This document shows positions 29,479 through 38,004 of a stretch of 64,000 nt of DNA, piece by piece (positions within the stretch are counted from its first letter, which is position 1; every line of letters starts with the position of its first letter). This stretch comes from Caballeronia arationis (GTDB lineage: Bacteria > Pseudomonadota > Gammaproteobacteria > Burkholderiales > Burkholderiaceae). Below the pieces are notes generated by a model. The model had not been told where the DNA came from. It searched no databases and worked only from the letters and a program-made list of their open reading frames with translations. Position numbers and translations under genes: made by a program. The stretch spans positions 103,106 to 167,105 of the forward strand of contig NZ_FCOG02000006.1 in the NCBI RefSeq assembly GCF_001544975.2, given 5' to 3'.

Positions 29479-29514
29479 GCGTTCGATACGGCCGAAATCG
29501 GCCGTATCGAACGC
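29479..29514. repeat. Perfect 16-bp inverted repeat after the Nit1C operon
   Basis: GCGTTCGATACGGCCG (29479-29494) and its exact complement (29499-29514) around AAAT. It lies 19 bp after the stop of the monooxygenase gene on the minus strand. There is no T-run next to it on either strand, so it is a stem-only terminator, an mRNA-protecting end, or a protein-binding site. Confidence 0.6.
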
Positions 29515-29532
29515 ACGCGGGGCACCCCCGAT

Positions 29533-30807
29533 TCAAGCCGTCAACGCATCCACCGAAACCGCGCGCGCTTCGCGCGTCGCGCGGACGGATTGCACGACAT
29601 GCTCCGCATCGCGCGCTATCCCCGAGAACCGTCCCGAGCCCCAGGTATGGAGCCAGGGCAAGCCAACGAAATACAGCCCGGCAAACGGCGTGACCCCGCG
29701 ATGGTGTGCCGGATAGCCGCGGCCGTTGAACACGGGCGCATCGAGCCAGCTGAAGTCCGGCGTAAAGCCGATGCACCAGACGATCGACCCGATGCCGCTT
29801 GCGGCGAGATCGAGCGTCGTGCGCTCCTGCTGCGGCGGACGCCATGGCGCTTCATACACGCCGCCCGAAGGCGCATCGATGCCGTTCTTCCCGATGTACG
29901 CATCAATGCCCGCGTTGATGCGGTTATAGACGCCATCGGCGCTATCGAGGTTCTTCGCGAGGTTCGGCGCAAAGCGCATCGCACCGTCCTGCAGGTCGTC
30001 GAGGCGTCCGTACAACTCCATGCCCTCGGCCGCGAATCGGCGCAGATCGATGTCGCGTCCGCCGTCGCGGCCGGTGACATAGTGATTCGTGTTGTCGCGC
30101 ACGCCCTCGCGCAGCGGGTGCTGATCGACGGGCATGTCGTAGTACTTCATGTCGGCGAGCCAGTCGACCACGTCCCGACCGCGATAGAAGCGCGCGCAAC
30201 GCGGCGCTTCGCCCACCGCGAGAATGACCTTGCGCCCCGCAAGATGCAGGTCCTCCGCGATCTGCGCGCCCGATTGTCCCGACCCGACGACGAGCACCGC
30301 GCCTTCAGGCATCGCCTCCGGATTGCGGTATTCCGACGACTGCATCTGCACGATCGAGGCAGGCAGGCGCTCGGCCATGCGCGGCACGATCGGCGTGTGA
30401 TAACCACCGGACGCCACCACGACCTGATCCGCCGTGAACTTGCCCCGCGAAGTCGTGACGGCAAAGCCGCCGCCGTCCGCGGGCGTCACGCGCTGCACCT
30501 GCGCATGGTCGAGAACGGGCGCATCGACCATCGCGATGAAGCCGTCGAGATACGTGATGATTTGATCTTTCTTCATGAAGCCATGCGGATCGTCGCCGCG
30601 ATAGGGATAGCCCGGCAGCGCGCATTGCCAGTTCGGCGTGACGAGGCAGAACGCATCCCAGCGTTGCGTGCGCCACGTATGCGTGACCGTGTTCTTTTCC
30701 AGCACGAGATGATCGATGCCCGCTTCCTTCAGGAAGTAGCTGACGGACAATCCGGCCTGCCCGCCGCCCACGACGATCACGCTGTAATGGTTCGATGTCT
30801 GCGACAT
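29533..30807 (-). CDS. MSMEG_0569-family flavin monooxygenase (Nit1C component, NitH-like)
   Basis: A 424-residue flavin-dependent oxidoreductase with FAD motif VIVVGGGQAGLSVSYFLKE at the N-terminus and NADPH motif VLVVGSGQSGAQIAEDL in the middle, as in flavin-containing monooxygenases. It is the last gene of the seven-gene nitrilase cluster; homologues occupy the same position in other bacteria. The start at 30807 gives the FAD motif close to the N-terminus; an in-frame upstream extension is not conserved-looking. The gap to the preceding gene is 32 bp. The substrate is unknown. Confidence 0.9.
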   Translation of the reverse strand: MSQTSNHYSVIVVGGGQAGLSVSYFLKEAGIDHLVLEKNTVTHTWRTQRWDAFCLVTPNWQCALPGYPYRGDDPHGFMKKDQIITYLDGFIAMVDAPVLDHAQVQRVTPADGGGFAVTTSRGKFTADQVVVASGGYHTPIVPRMAERLPASIVQMQSSEYRNPEAMPEGAVLVVGSGQSGAQIAEDLHLAGRKVILAVGEAPRCARFYRGRDVVDWLADMKYYDMPVDQHPLREGVRDNTNHYVTGRDGGRDIDLRRFAAEGMELYGRLDDLQDGAMRFAPNLAKNLDSADGVYNRINAGIDAYIGKNGIDAPSGGVYEAPWRPPQQERTTLDLAASGIGSIVWCIGFTPDFSWLDAPVFNGRGYPAHHRGVTPFAGLYFVGLPWLHTWGSGRFSGIARDAEHVVQSVRATREARAVSVDALTA

Positions 30808-30839
30808 GATGCATCCTTGCCTTGAAGTTGAATGGCGCG

Positions 30840-31124
30840 TCAGTTGAATTCGATGACCGTGACCCGCGCATGCGGATCGCTCGCGAAGCGCTCGGCTTCC
30901 TGTTCGATGCGTGCGAGCTGGTCCATCGCCGACGAACATGCGAAGCCGTACTTCTCCCTCACGCGTTCCGACGCGATGCCGAGCGCTTCACGCGAGCGCG
31001 CGACGAAGTCGTCGAGCGGATAGTCGGCGCCCGGCGTGAAGAACTCACCGACGATGCGCGAGGGCGAATAGCAGTTCGCCTCAGTGCTGTCCGGCCAGCG
31101 AATGCGAAAGTGCATGACGGGCAT
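30840..31124 (-). CDS. MSMEG_0570-family small protein (Nit1C component)
   Basis: A 94-residue cytosolic protein (MPVMHFRIRWPDSTEANCYSPS at the N-terminus, shown here in two parts: MPVMHFRIRWPD, STEANCYSPS) ending in VTVIEFN. It matches the small nitrogen-starvation-response protein that accompanies this nitrilase cluster in cyanobacteria, mycobacteria and proteobacteria. No enzymatic motif is recognisable. It starts 11 bp after the AIR-synthase-like gene. Confidence 0.85.
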   Translation of the reverse strand: MPVMHFRIRWPDSTEANCYSPSRIVGEFFTPGADYPLDDFVARSREALGIASERVREKYGFACSSAMDQLARIEQEAERFASDPHARVTVIEFN

Positions 31125-31135
31125 CGTGTTTACCT

Positions 31136-32116
31136 CTATGTGTGATTCGGGTTCTTGATGAAGGCCTGCCGGTCGAAATCCCAAAGCACGGCGGAATCGC
31201 CGCCGCGCTGCAGCATCACCTGTTTCGACGCATTCACGTGGCCGATCGCGGCGCACGCCAGGTCGCGTTCCGTGAAGAGACGCGCGACCTCATCGACGTT
31301 CTCTTGCGCAACGGACAGGACGAACCCGAAGCTTGGAAACGCGCTCAGCCAGCGCAGTTCGGGCACACCGGGGGGCATCGGAATGCGGTCGAGGTCGATC
31401 GTCGCGCCAGCCTCCGAACATTCCAGCAACATCATTGCGGTGCCGAGCGCGCCCGCCATGCTGATGTCCTTCGCCGCACGGCACAGCCCGCTCTCCGCGA
31501 TCGAGGGCAGCAGTTCAAGATCGCCGCGCAGGCGCATCGGCGGTGCATCGACGGATGCGTTCCAGAACGGGTACGGGTCCCTGAACGCGCCGCGCATGTC
31601 GACGGCCATCATCAGCGTATCGCCGGGCTTTGCATCGAAGCTCGAAAGCAGCTTCTTCGCGCGGCCGAGAATCGCGACGGCGAGTTGCGCCTGATCGCTG
31701 CGTGCATTGCTATGACCGCCGACGATCGGCACGCCATAAGCCGCCGATGCCGCTGCCATGCCCGCGAGCACGTCCTCAGCCATGCCGATGCCGTCGCTCC
31801 ACATCGCATCGACGACGGCAAGCGGCCGGCCGCCCATCGCGTACACATCGCTTACATTGACCAGCACGCTGCTGTAGCCCGCGAACCACGGCATGTCGCG
31901 CACGAAGTCGCTGACCATGCCTTCGATTGCGAAGAGCAGATAGCCGTCCTGGTCCGCGATGGCCGCGCAGTCGTCGCCGATGGCCACTGCCTGCGCAAGG
32001 TCGCGCGCGCCGTGCGGAAGATGGCGCGCGAGCGTCGACACCACATCGGCGATGTCGGTCTTGTGCAGGAAGCCGCGCGTCTCGCGAAGCGCCGCTGCGA
32101 GTGACGCGACGCTCAT
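31136..32116 (-). CDS. AIR synthase-like protein, sll0787 family (Nit1C component)
   Basis: A 326-residue member of the PurM/HypE/ThiL ATP-binding superfamily. The N-terminal half has AIGDDCAAI and VNVSDVYAMGGRPLAVVDAMW, the C-terminal half KDISMAGALGTAMMLLE, the usual metal/ATP segments of the fold. It is not the purine enzyme PurM itself. It overlaps the GNAT gene by 4 bp (ATGA). In the cluster it probably phosphorylates or cyclises a small molecule, which is unknown. Confidence 0.9.
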   Translation of the reverse strand: MSVASLAAALRETRGFLHKTDIADVVSTLARHLPHGARDLAQAVAIGDDCAAIADQDGYLLFAIEGMVSDFVRDMPWFAGYSSVLVNVSDVYAMGGRPLAVVDAMWSDGIGMAEDVLAGMAAASAAYGVPIVGGHSNARSDQAQLAVAILGRAKKLLSSFDAKPGDTLMMAVDMRGAFRDPYPFWNASVDAPPMRLRGDLELLPSIAESGLCRAAKDISMAGALGTAMMLLECSEAGATIDLDRIPMPPGVPELRWLSAFPSFGFVLSVAQENVDEVARLFTERDLACAAIGHVNASKQVMLQRGGDSAVLWDFDRQAFIKNPNHT

Positions 32117-32673
32117 GCGGCACTCCGCATCGGCGACGCCTTGGTGACGAAGCCGCTATGCGGCGTCGTGCAAGGCGGATAGAAGCCGAGGTCCGCCTGC
32201 ATCAGATGATGAGGCCGCCCGTGCAGCGATTCTTCCTTGAGCGTGGTCCAGTTGAGCGCGTGAAAGAGCGGCGCGTTCTGGCTCTGGACATGCGCGAGGA
32301 ACGTCTTGCAGCCGAGCGCGTGGGCGCTCGTGACCGCAAGACGAATCAGCGTTGCACCGAGCTTGCCGTGCCGCCGGAACGCGGCATGGACCGCGAGCCG
32401 CGAGCCGAACCAGAGCCCCGGTTCATCCTCGTGGATGCGCACGGTCCCGACCACTTGTTCAGGCATCCCCGCGATGCAACTGAGCGCGACGAGCAACTGC
32501 GCGCGCTCGTCGATCTCGTCGCGGTCGTCGCCCATGAAGATGCCTTGCTCGATGCAGAACACGGCGCGGCGCAGCTTGTGGGCTTCACTGGCTTCCCAGG
32601 GCAGCGTCGTCCATTTGACGATGTATTCGGCGGGCGCGTAGAGCGCTGCGAGGTCTTCGGTATCGGCGAGCAT
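32113..32673 (-). CDS. GNAT acetyltransferase, MSMEG_0567/sll0786 family (Nit1C component)
   Basis: A 186-residue acyltransferase-fold protein: YIVKWTTLPWEASEAHKLRRAVFCIEQGIF at the N-terminus is the characteristic region (about residues 17-46), and VGTVRIHEDEPGLWFGSRLAVHAAFRRHGKLGATLI carries the acetyl-CoA site (about 74-109). The start at 32673 has GAGGA eight bases upstream; a longer reading from 32715 lies inside the radical SAM gene. The gap to that gene is 2 bp. Confidence 0.9.
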   Translation of the reverse strand: MLADTEDLAALYAPAEYIVKWTTLPWEASEAHKLRRAVFCIEQGIFMGDDRDEIDERAQLLVALSCIAGMPEQVVGTVRIHEDEPGLWFGSRLAVHAAFRRHGKLGATLIRLAVTSAHALGCKTFLAHVQSQNAPLFHALNWTTLKEESLHGRPHHLMQADLGFYPPCTTPHSGFVTKASPMRSAA

Positions 32674-32675
32674 GG

Positions 32676-33794
32676 TCAGTCCTCGTAGGATGAAAGCGAC
32701 GAGCAGGCGCCGCATTTTCCGCAGCCGGCCTTGATGTCGCCGGAACGCATGCCGCCTTCAGAGACCATCGCGCCGAGCGGCTTCAGCACCGACTTCATGA
32801 ACTCGGGCGAGGGCGCCGGATGATCTTCGAGCGGCGTGCCGCTGATCGGCACAAACGGCACGACGAACGGATACACGCCGATCCGGACCAGCTCGCGCGA
32901 GATCGAGAGAATCGCTTCGGCCGTATCGCCGAGTCCCGCGAGAATGTAAGTGCTGACCTGTCCTCGACCGAACACCTTCACGGCTGCGCGGAACGCCTGC
33001 ATGTAGCGTTCGATCGGCACGCTCGCCTTGCCCGGCATGATCTGCGCGCGAAGCTCCGGCGTGACCACTTCGAGATGCATGCCGAGCGTATCGATGCCGC
33101 TCGCCTTCATGCGTTCGAACCAGTGGTCGTCGTCGGGCGGCTCGCATTGCGCCTGAATCGGAAGATCGACGGCGGCCTTGATCGCGAACGCGCTCTCGCA
33201 CAGGATCTGCGCGCCGCGATCGCTCGTCGGCGGCGTGCCGGTCGTGAGCACCATGTGCTTCACGCCGTCGAGCAGGACCGCCGCACGCGCGACTTCCGCC
33301 AGTTGCTCGGGCGTCTTGCGCGCGATCGTACGGCCTGCCGCGAGCGATTGCCCGATCGCGCAGAATTTGCACGTTTTGCGACGGCTCTCGTAGCGGATGC
33401 AGGTTTGCAGCACCGTCGTCGCGAGCACGTCGGAGCCGTGCAGCATCGCGATGTGCGAGTAGGGCACGCCGTCGAAGGTCTGTAGCTTGTAGAAGCGCGG
33501 CGTCTTCGGAAAGCTGATGCTCGCGATCGGAATCGTGCCGCGCAGCAGTGCGCTTTCGCCCTTGTCGTCCGGCGGACCCGCAACGAACGGCGAGTGCCAT
33601 GCCGTGTTGGTATGCACGGGCACCATGATCGTCACGCCGTCGATGGTCACGGCCTTGTGATCCGACGGTCCCGCACCGCCGCGGCGGCTCGCGACGCTCG
33701 CGCCCGCGGCGGGATCGACGAGACGCAGCCCCGTCGACTGCAATTCAGTCATCAATTGCCGGCTCGCGGCCGACATGCTCGCGTTGGCGTTCAA
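32676..33794 (-). CDS. Radical SAM protein, MSMEG_0568 family (Nit1C component)
   Basis: A 372-residue radical SAM enzyme related to biotin-synthase-like proteins. The cluster-binding cysteines are in [14 protein letters not shown], spaced C-x9-C-x2-C instead of the classical C-x3-C-x2-C. The C-terminus has CGKCGAC, a C-x2-C-x2-C group that may hold an extra cluster. The predicted start is TTG at 33794: GGGAG lies eight bases before it, whereas the ATG at 33776 has no ribosome site. It therefore overlaps the nitrilase gene by 50 bp. The product is unknown. Confidence 0.88.
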   Translation of the reverse strand: MNANASMSAASRQLMTELQSTGLRLVDPAAGASVASRRGGAGPSDHKAVTIDGVTIMVPVHTNTAWHSPFVAGPPDDKGESALLRGTIPIASISFPKTPRFYKLQTFDGVPYSHIAMLHGSDVLATTVLQTCIRYESRRKTCKFCAIGQSLAAGRTIARKTPEQLAEVARAAVLLDGVKHMVLTTGTPPTSDRGAQILCESAFAIKAAVDLPIQAQCEPPDDDHWFERMKASGIDTLGMHLEVVTPELRAQIMPGKASVPIERYMQAFRAAVKVFGRGQVSTYILAGLGDTAEAILSISRELVRIGVYPFVVPFVPISGTPLEDHPAPSPEFMKSVLKPLGAMVSEGGMRSGDIKAGCGKCGACSSLSSYED

Positions 33795-34752
33795 GATTCA
33801 GGCTCCCGTCGGGAAAGGCGGTCATCGGAGAAGATGTGGTGGCCGGGCGGTCGTTGATCGCGAGGCTCAGCAATTCGGGCCGCGCGTAGTGGCCGACCGA
33901 GTCCATCATGCGTTTGCGCTTGGTGATCAGCGACATGTCCAGGTCGGCGATCACCATGCCTTCGCCCTCGCGCAAAGGCGGCGCGAGGTGCTGTCCTTCG
34001 GGCGACACGATCGCCGTGTTGCAGCCGCCGCGCAGCGCCTTCTGCAGGGCGGGATCGTTCGTCACGGATTCGATCTGCTGCTCGGTGAGCCAGCCGGTCG
34101 CGTTGACGACGAAGCAGCCCGATTCCAGTGCGTGATGCCGGATCGTCACTTCGATCTGCTCGGCGAAGATCGGCCCGACGAGCGAGCCGGGGAACTGGCT
34201 GCAGTGGATCTCTTCGTGCTGTGTCATGAGTGCGTAGCGTGCGAGCGGGTTGTAGTGCTCCCAGCACGCGAGCGCGCCGACCTTCGCGATACGCGTATCC
34301 GCCACCTTCAGGCCGGCCGCGTCGCCCTGGCCCCAGATCATGCGTTCATGAAACGTCGGCGTGATCTTGCGGCGCTTGAGGAGCAGCTCACCATCGGCAT
34401 CGAAGATGAGCTGCGTGTTGTAGAGGCTGCCGTGATCGCGCTCGTTCACGCCCAGCACGACGACCATGCCGTGCCGCCGCGCGCGCTCGGCTACTGCGTG
34501 CGTGACCGGTCCGGGCACGACGACCGCCTGCTCGTAGAGCCGCATGTGATCCGCGCCCGATGCGACCGGCGGCCGCACGAACGAGAAGTACGGGTAATAC
34601 GGCACGAAGGTCTCAGGGAACACGATGAGCTGCACGCCCTCGCGCGCGGCATCGTCGATGGCTGCGCACACCTTCTCGAGCGTGCCGCCGGGCCGCTCGA
34701 AGTCCGGCGCGATCTGCACCGCGGCGGCGCGGACGATTCGTTTGTCGGCCAT
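33745..34752 (-). CDS. Nit6803-type nitrilase (Nit1C component, NitC-like)
   Basis: A 335-residue carbon-nitrogen hydrolase. The catalytic triad is visible: Glu in [12 protein letters not shown] (about residue 48), Lys in [14 protein letters not shown] (about 130) and Cys in [12 protein letters not shown] (about 160). The sequence fits the cyanobacterial Nit6803 nitrilase subgroup that converts nitriles to carboxylic acids. An AGGA ribosome site precedes the ATG. It is the second gene of the cluster, 26 bp after the first. Its natural nitrile is not established; a link to cyanide assimilation has been reported for homologous clusters (from memory). Confidence 0.94.
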   Translation of the reverse strand: MADKRIVRAAAVQIAPDFERPGGTLEKVCAAIDDAAREGVQLIVFPETFVPYYPYFSFVRPPVASGADHMRLYEQAVVVPGPVTHAVAERARRHGMVVVLGVNERDHGSLYNTQLIFDADGELLLKRRKITPTFHERMIWGQGDAAGLKVADTRIAKVGALACWEHYNPLARYALMTQHEEIHCSQFPGSLVGPIFAEQIEVTIRHHALESGCFVVNATGWLTEQQIESVTNDPALQKALRGGCNTAIVSPEGQHLAPPLREGEGMVIADLDMSLITKRKRMMDSVGHYARPELLSLAINDRPATTSSPMTAFPDGSLNLERQREHVGREPAIDD

Positions 34753-34778
34753 GGTCGTTTCCTGTCGCGATGAAGCGC

Positions 34779-35261
34779 TCACACGGTCCACGTATGGATG
34801 ACGAGCGCGTTGTCCTTGCGATGCAAGAGCTGGATGTCGAGCACGTCGAGCGGGCTGATCGGCTTGATGCCTTCGATCAGCGATGCCTCGCCGTGTCCAT
34901 AGAGCGCCTGCAGCGCGAAGCGGCACGCGTAGACCTTGCCGCCTTCCTCCATGAACTTCGTCAGCTGCTTGTTGAAGTTGAGATGGCCGGGGAATGCTTC
35001 GTCGCCGAGGGTCGGGAAGCCGCGTTGCAGGCCGAGCGTTACGCCCGGGCCATACAGCAGCACGGACGTGTCGAAGCCCTTGCGTTGCAGACGCGTAGCC
35101 TGAAGCATGTTGACGAAGCCGATCGAGCCTTCGAACGCCACCGTATGGAATGTGACGAGCGCCTTCTCGCCGGGTTCAGCCTTCACGTCCTCGAAGACTT
35201 TTTCTTCGTAATCGACCAGATAATCGCCTTTCTGATGCATCGGTCTATTGACGGCTGGCAT
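34779..35261 (-). CDS. MSMEG_0572/sll0783-family protein (first Nit1C gene)
   Basis: A 160-residue cytosolic protein ([19 protein letters not shown] near the N-terminus, [35 protein letters not shown]), matching the nitrogen-starvation-induced protein that heads this cluster. It resembles DsrE-like small alpha/beta proteins in its GP-GVTLGLQ loop, but no function is known. GGAG lies eight bases before the ATG. The predicted sigma-54 promoter is about 90 bp upstream. Confidence 0.9.
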   Translation of the reverse strand: MPAVNRPMHQKGDYLVDYEEKVFEDVKAEPGEKALVTFHTVAFEGSIGFVNMLQATRLQRKGFDTSVLLYGPGVTLGLQRGFPTLGDEAFPGHLNFNKQLTKFMEEGGKVYACRFALQALYGHGEASLIEGIKPISPLDVLDIQLLHRKDNALVIHTWTV

Positions 35262-35350
35262 TTGTAAATCTCCAATGAATTACGCTGATTTAATCGAATG
35301 CGCCTTTAATGTTTTTTGGCGCAAACCGGTGAGTGACGCAGTGCCGTTAA

Positions 35351-35366
35351 TGCAACCGCCATGCCA
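35351..35366 (-). promoter_or_regulatory. Predicted sigma-54 (-24/-12) promoter of the Nit1C operon
   Basis: Read on the minus strand: TGGCATG-GCGG-TTGCA, differing from the consensus TGGCACG-N4-TTGC at one base. The invariant GG and GC doublets are separated by exactly 10 bases. Transcription would start near 35340 and leave a leader of about 80 nt before the first gene. Sigma-54 promoters need an ATP-dependent activator, which is not encoded in the window. The assignment is by eye. Confidence 0.75.
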
Positions 35367-35490
35367 TTGGCGATTAATTAAAATGCGATCAACATGCAAT
35401 CATTTCGGATTCGAGTGGATCGCCGGTTCGAAAAAAATTTACATGGACGCGAAATCGGCGCTGCCCGGCGAGCCCCGTCCAGCGGAGCGT

Positions 35491-35545
35491 CGCACCAAGG
35501 TGGCGATGCCTTTAAGGTGCGAACGCTCGTGCGTGGTGCGGTGCG
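35491..35545. promoter_or_regulatory. Cluster of GGTGCG motifs between the Nit1C operon and the MocR gene
   Basis: GGTGCG occurs at 35516-35521, 35535-35540 and 35540-35545, and inverted as CGCACC at 35491-35496. They lie about 125-190 bp upstream of the -24/-12 promoter, the usual distance for an activator-binding enhancer, and 135-190 bp before the MocR start. Either a sigma-54 activator or the MocR protein could bind here. The remainder of this 418-bp gene-free stretch (35262-35679) is AT-rich near 35590-35660, likely the MocR promoter. Confidence 0.4.
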
Positions 35546-35679
35546 CGCGATTTTCGTGCATTACGGCTTTCGTCTGCTTCAGGGATGCAATCAGCAGATG
35601 CGATCACTTTTTATTTTTCGTGCTATTGTTTTTCTCACGCATTTTTATTTTGCCGCTCGTTTGAGTGGAACGGAAAATC

Positions 35680-37071
35680 ATGGCGAGCGTCACGCATCAC
35701 TGGATTAAAAAGCTGGCTGAAAGCCGCAAGCCGGCTTATTTGCTGATTCCCGAATTGATCGAAGACGATCTGGCGAACGGGCGGCTCAGGCCGCGCGATC
35801 GATTACCGGGCTTGCGCGATCTCGCCGAGGAGTTGCAACTCAATTACACGACGGTCGCGCGCGCGTACGCGGAAGCGCGCAAACGCGGTCTGCTCGATTC
35901 GCATGCGGGCAGCGGCACGTTCGTGAGAGGACGCACGGCCACGTTGCCGCTCGCGGGCGGCAGCAGCGTCGAGATGACGATGAACATGCCGCCCGAGCCC
36001 GCCGAATTCGCCGCGCGTCTGCGCGAGTCGTCGGCGCGGCTGATGGCGTCGAGCGATCCCTATCGGCTTTTGCGCTATCAGGACTTCGGCGGCAGCAGCG
36101 AGGACCGCGCGGCGGCCTCGCTCTGGCTCAAGCGCCGCTTTGCCGCCTGCGAAGAGGACAAGGTGCTCGTCTGCCCGGGCATCCACGGGGCGCTTGTCGC
36201 GCTGGTATCGCAACTGGCGCGGCCGGGCGGCACGATCTGTCTCGACACGCTCGCGTATCCCGGCATCAAGGCGATCGCCGCGCAACTCGGCGTGCGCCTG
36301 CAGGCACTCGCACGCGACGACGAAGGCCCGCTCGCGCACGCCTTCGAGGCGCTGTGCCGCGCGGAAAAGCCGAGTGCGTTCTATATCAACCCGACGATCC
36401 AGAATCCGAGCACGCTGACGCTTTCGACCAAGTGTCGCGAGGCGCTCGCCGATGTCGCGCTGCGCTATAGCGTGCCGATCATCGAGGACGACGCCTACGG
36501 CATGCTGCCCGAAGAAGCGCCCGCCGCGTTCGCTACGCTCGCGCCGGACCTCACGTACTACGTGACGGGTCTCTCCAAGACCTTCGGCGCAGGCTTGCGG
36601 GTCGCGTATATCCGGGCGCCGAACGCGCGGCGCGCGCAGCATCTGGCGGGCGCGCTGCGCGCGACCACCGTGATGGCCAGCCCTTTCACCGTGCTGCTCG
36701 CGACGCAATGGGTGCTCGACGGCACCGCATCCGACATGCTCGCGGCAATTCGCGCGGAGTCGAATGCGCGGCAGGCGATGGCGTCGCGCGTGCTTGCGGG
36801 CTGGCACTTCGACGCGGACCGCGACGGCTTCCATCTCTGGCTGCCGCTCGCGCGCGACTCGGACTGGCAGGCGTCCGAACTCGCGATGCAACTGCGCACG
36901 CGCGGCATCGGCGCGGTGTCGGCGGCGGCGTTCGCGACCGATGGCAATCCGCCGGAAGCGGTGCGCGTGTGTCTGGGCGGCCCGAAAAGCCTCGATGAAT
37001 GCGAGGACGCGCTGCGCATGATCGCCGATACGCTCGAACATCCGCATCATTTGCATTCGCCGGTGATGTGA
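35680..37071 (+). CDS. MocR/PdxR-type regulator (GntR domain fused to aminotransferase fold)
   Basis: A 463-residue protein: a GntR winged helix at about 15-80 (RDRLPGLRDLAEELQLNYTTVARAYAEARKRG, by helices) with a flexible linker, then a class I aminotransferase fold with the PLP lysine in VTGLSKTFGAGLRVAYI (about residue 300) and IEDDAYGML. MocR proteins bind PLP or an amino-PLP adduct and regulate adjacent genes. It is divergent from the Nit1C operon, so it is a candidate regulator of it. The start is the ATG at 35680; a GTG five codons upstream is possible. Confidence 0.92.
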   Translation: MASVTHHWIKKLAESRKPAYLLIPELIEDDLANGRLRPRDRLPGLRDLAEELQLNYTTVARAYAEARKRGLLDSHAGSGTFVRGRTATLPLAGGSSVEMTMNMPPEPAEFAARLRESSARLMASSDPYRLLRYQDFGGSSEDRAAASLWLKRRFAACEEDKVLVCPGIHGALVALVSQLARPGGTICLDTLAYPGIKAIAAQLGVRLQALARDDEGPLAHAFEALCRAEKPSAFYINPTIQNPSTLTLSTKCREALADVALRYSVPIIEDDAYGMLPEEAPAAFATLAPDLTYYVTGLSKTFGAGLRVAYIRAPNARRAQHLAGALRATTVMASPFTVLLATQWVLDGTASDMLAAIRAESNARQAMASRVLAGWHFDADRDGFHLWLPLARDSDWQASELAMQLRTRGIGAVSAAAFATDGNPPEAVRVCLGGPKSLDECEDALRMIADTLEHPHHLHSPVM

Positions 37072-37102
37072 TCTGCAAAGGCCGTCACAAAACGCGGCTA
37101 CG

Positions 37103-37894
37103 ATGCAAGTCGCCATGATCAATCGACCGACTTCGCTCGCCGCGCTCTTCGTCTCCATTGCGCTCGCCTGCGCCGCGCCCTGCGCGCGCGCTCATAATCC
37201 CAACGCGCTCTGGGAGATCGTCCACGATTCCTGCGTTCCGGCGGCCGAAGGCGCCGACGTCGCGCGGAAATGCATCGACGTGAATCTCGCGGGCGGGTAC
37301 GCGGTGCTGAAGGATATCGTCGGCGTCGCGCAATATCTGCTGATTCCGACCGCGCGCATCGGCGGCATCGAAAGCTCCGATCTGCTCGTGCCCGGAACGC
37401 CCAACTACTTTCGGGCGGCGTGGGAGGCGCGACGCTACGTCGAAGAGGCGCTGCATCGCGACATGCGGCGCGACACGCTCTCGCTTGCGATCAACTCGGC
37501 GTACGGGCGCACGCAGAATCAGCTGCACATCCATATCGACTGCCTCGCGCCGGATGTCGTCACGGCGCTGCGCGAATATGGGCCGCGCGTCGGCAGCGAC
37601 TGGTCGCCGTTTCCGGTTCTGCTGCGCGGTCATGCGTATCGCATCCGCCGCATCGACGACGCTGGTCTCGTTCACACCGATCCGTTCAAGCTGCTTGCGC
37701 CGGACGTCGCGCGAGAAGGCCAGGTGATGGCCGAGCAGACGCTGCTGCTCGCGGGTACCACCTTGCGCGACGGCACGCCGGCGTTCTACCTGCTCAACGA
37801 TCACGTCAAGCCGGGCGACTGGGCTTCGTCGGAGGAGTTGCAGGATCACACGTGCGCGGTGGCGAAAGAGCAGGATCGCAGCGACAGAAAGTGA
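37103..37894 (+). CDS. cdh: CDP-diacylglycerol diphosphatase
   Basis: A 263-residue enzyme hydrolysing CDP-diacylglycerol to phosphatidate and CMP. The N-terminus has a membrane/signal segment (LAALFVSIALACAAPCARA). The HIT-like catalytic motif is QNQLHIHIDC at about residue 148, and other family segments are HDSCVPA, KCIDVN and HVKPGDWASSEELQDH. An alternative ATG lies four codons downstream. The protein acts at the inner membrane facing the periplasm. Neighbours give no functional hint. Confidence 0.93.
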   Translation: MQVAMINRPTSLAALFVSIALACAAPCARAHNPNALWEIVHDSCVPAAEGADVARKCIDVNLAGGYAVLKDIVGVAQYLLIPTARIGGIESSDLLVPGTPNYFRAAWEARRYVEEALHRDMRRDTLSLAINSAYGRTQNQLHIHIDCLAPDVVTALREYGPRVGSDWSPFPVLLRGHAYRIRRIDDAGLVHTDPFKLLAPDVAREGQVMAEQTLLLAGTTLRDGTPAFYLLNDHVKPGDWASSEELQDHTCAVAKEQDRSDRK

Positions 37895-38004
37895 CAACGG
37901 GCGGCGAGGTCGATCGGCAAGAGAGTGTCCGGTCTGCGGCCGGCATGCGGCGCCGTGACGCTCCCCAAGACCGCTTGCGAAACCACTTTTCTGTAACTAC
38001 AATA

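Noticed and set aside
35248..35664. A 138-codon plus-strand frame in the Nit1C/MocR intergenic region
   Set aside because: It covers the sigma-54 promoter and AT-rich promoter DNA, has no ribosome site and its product resembles no protein family.
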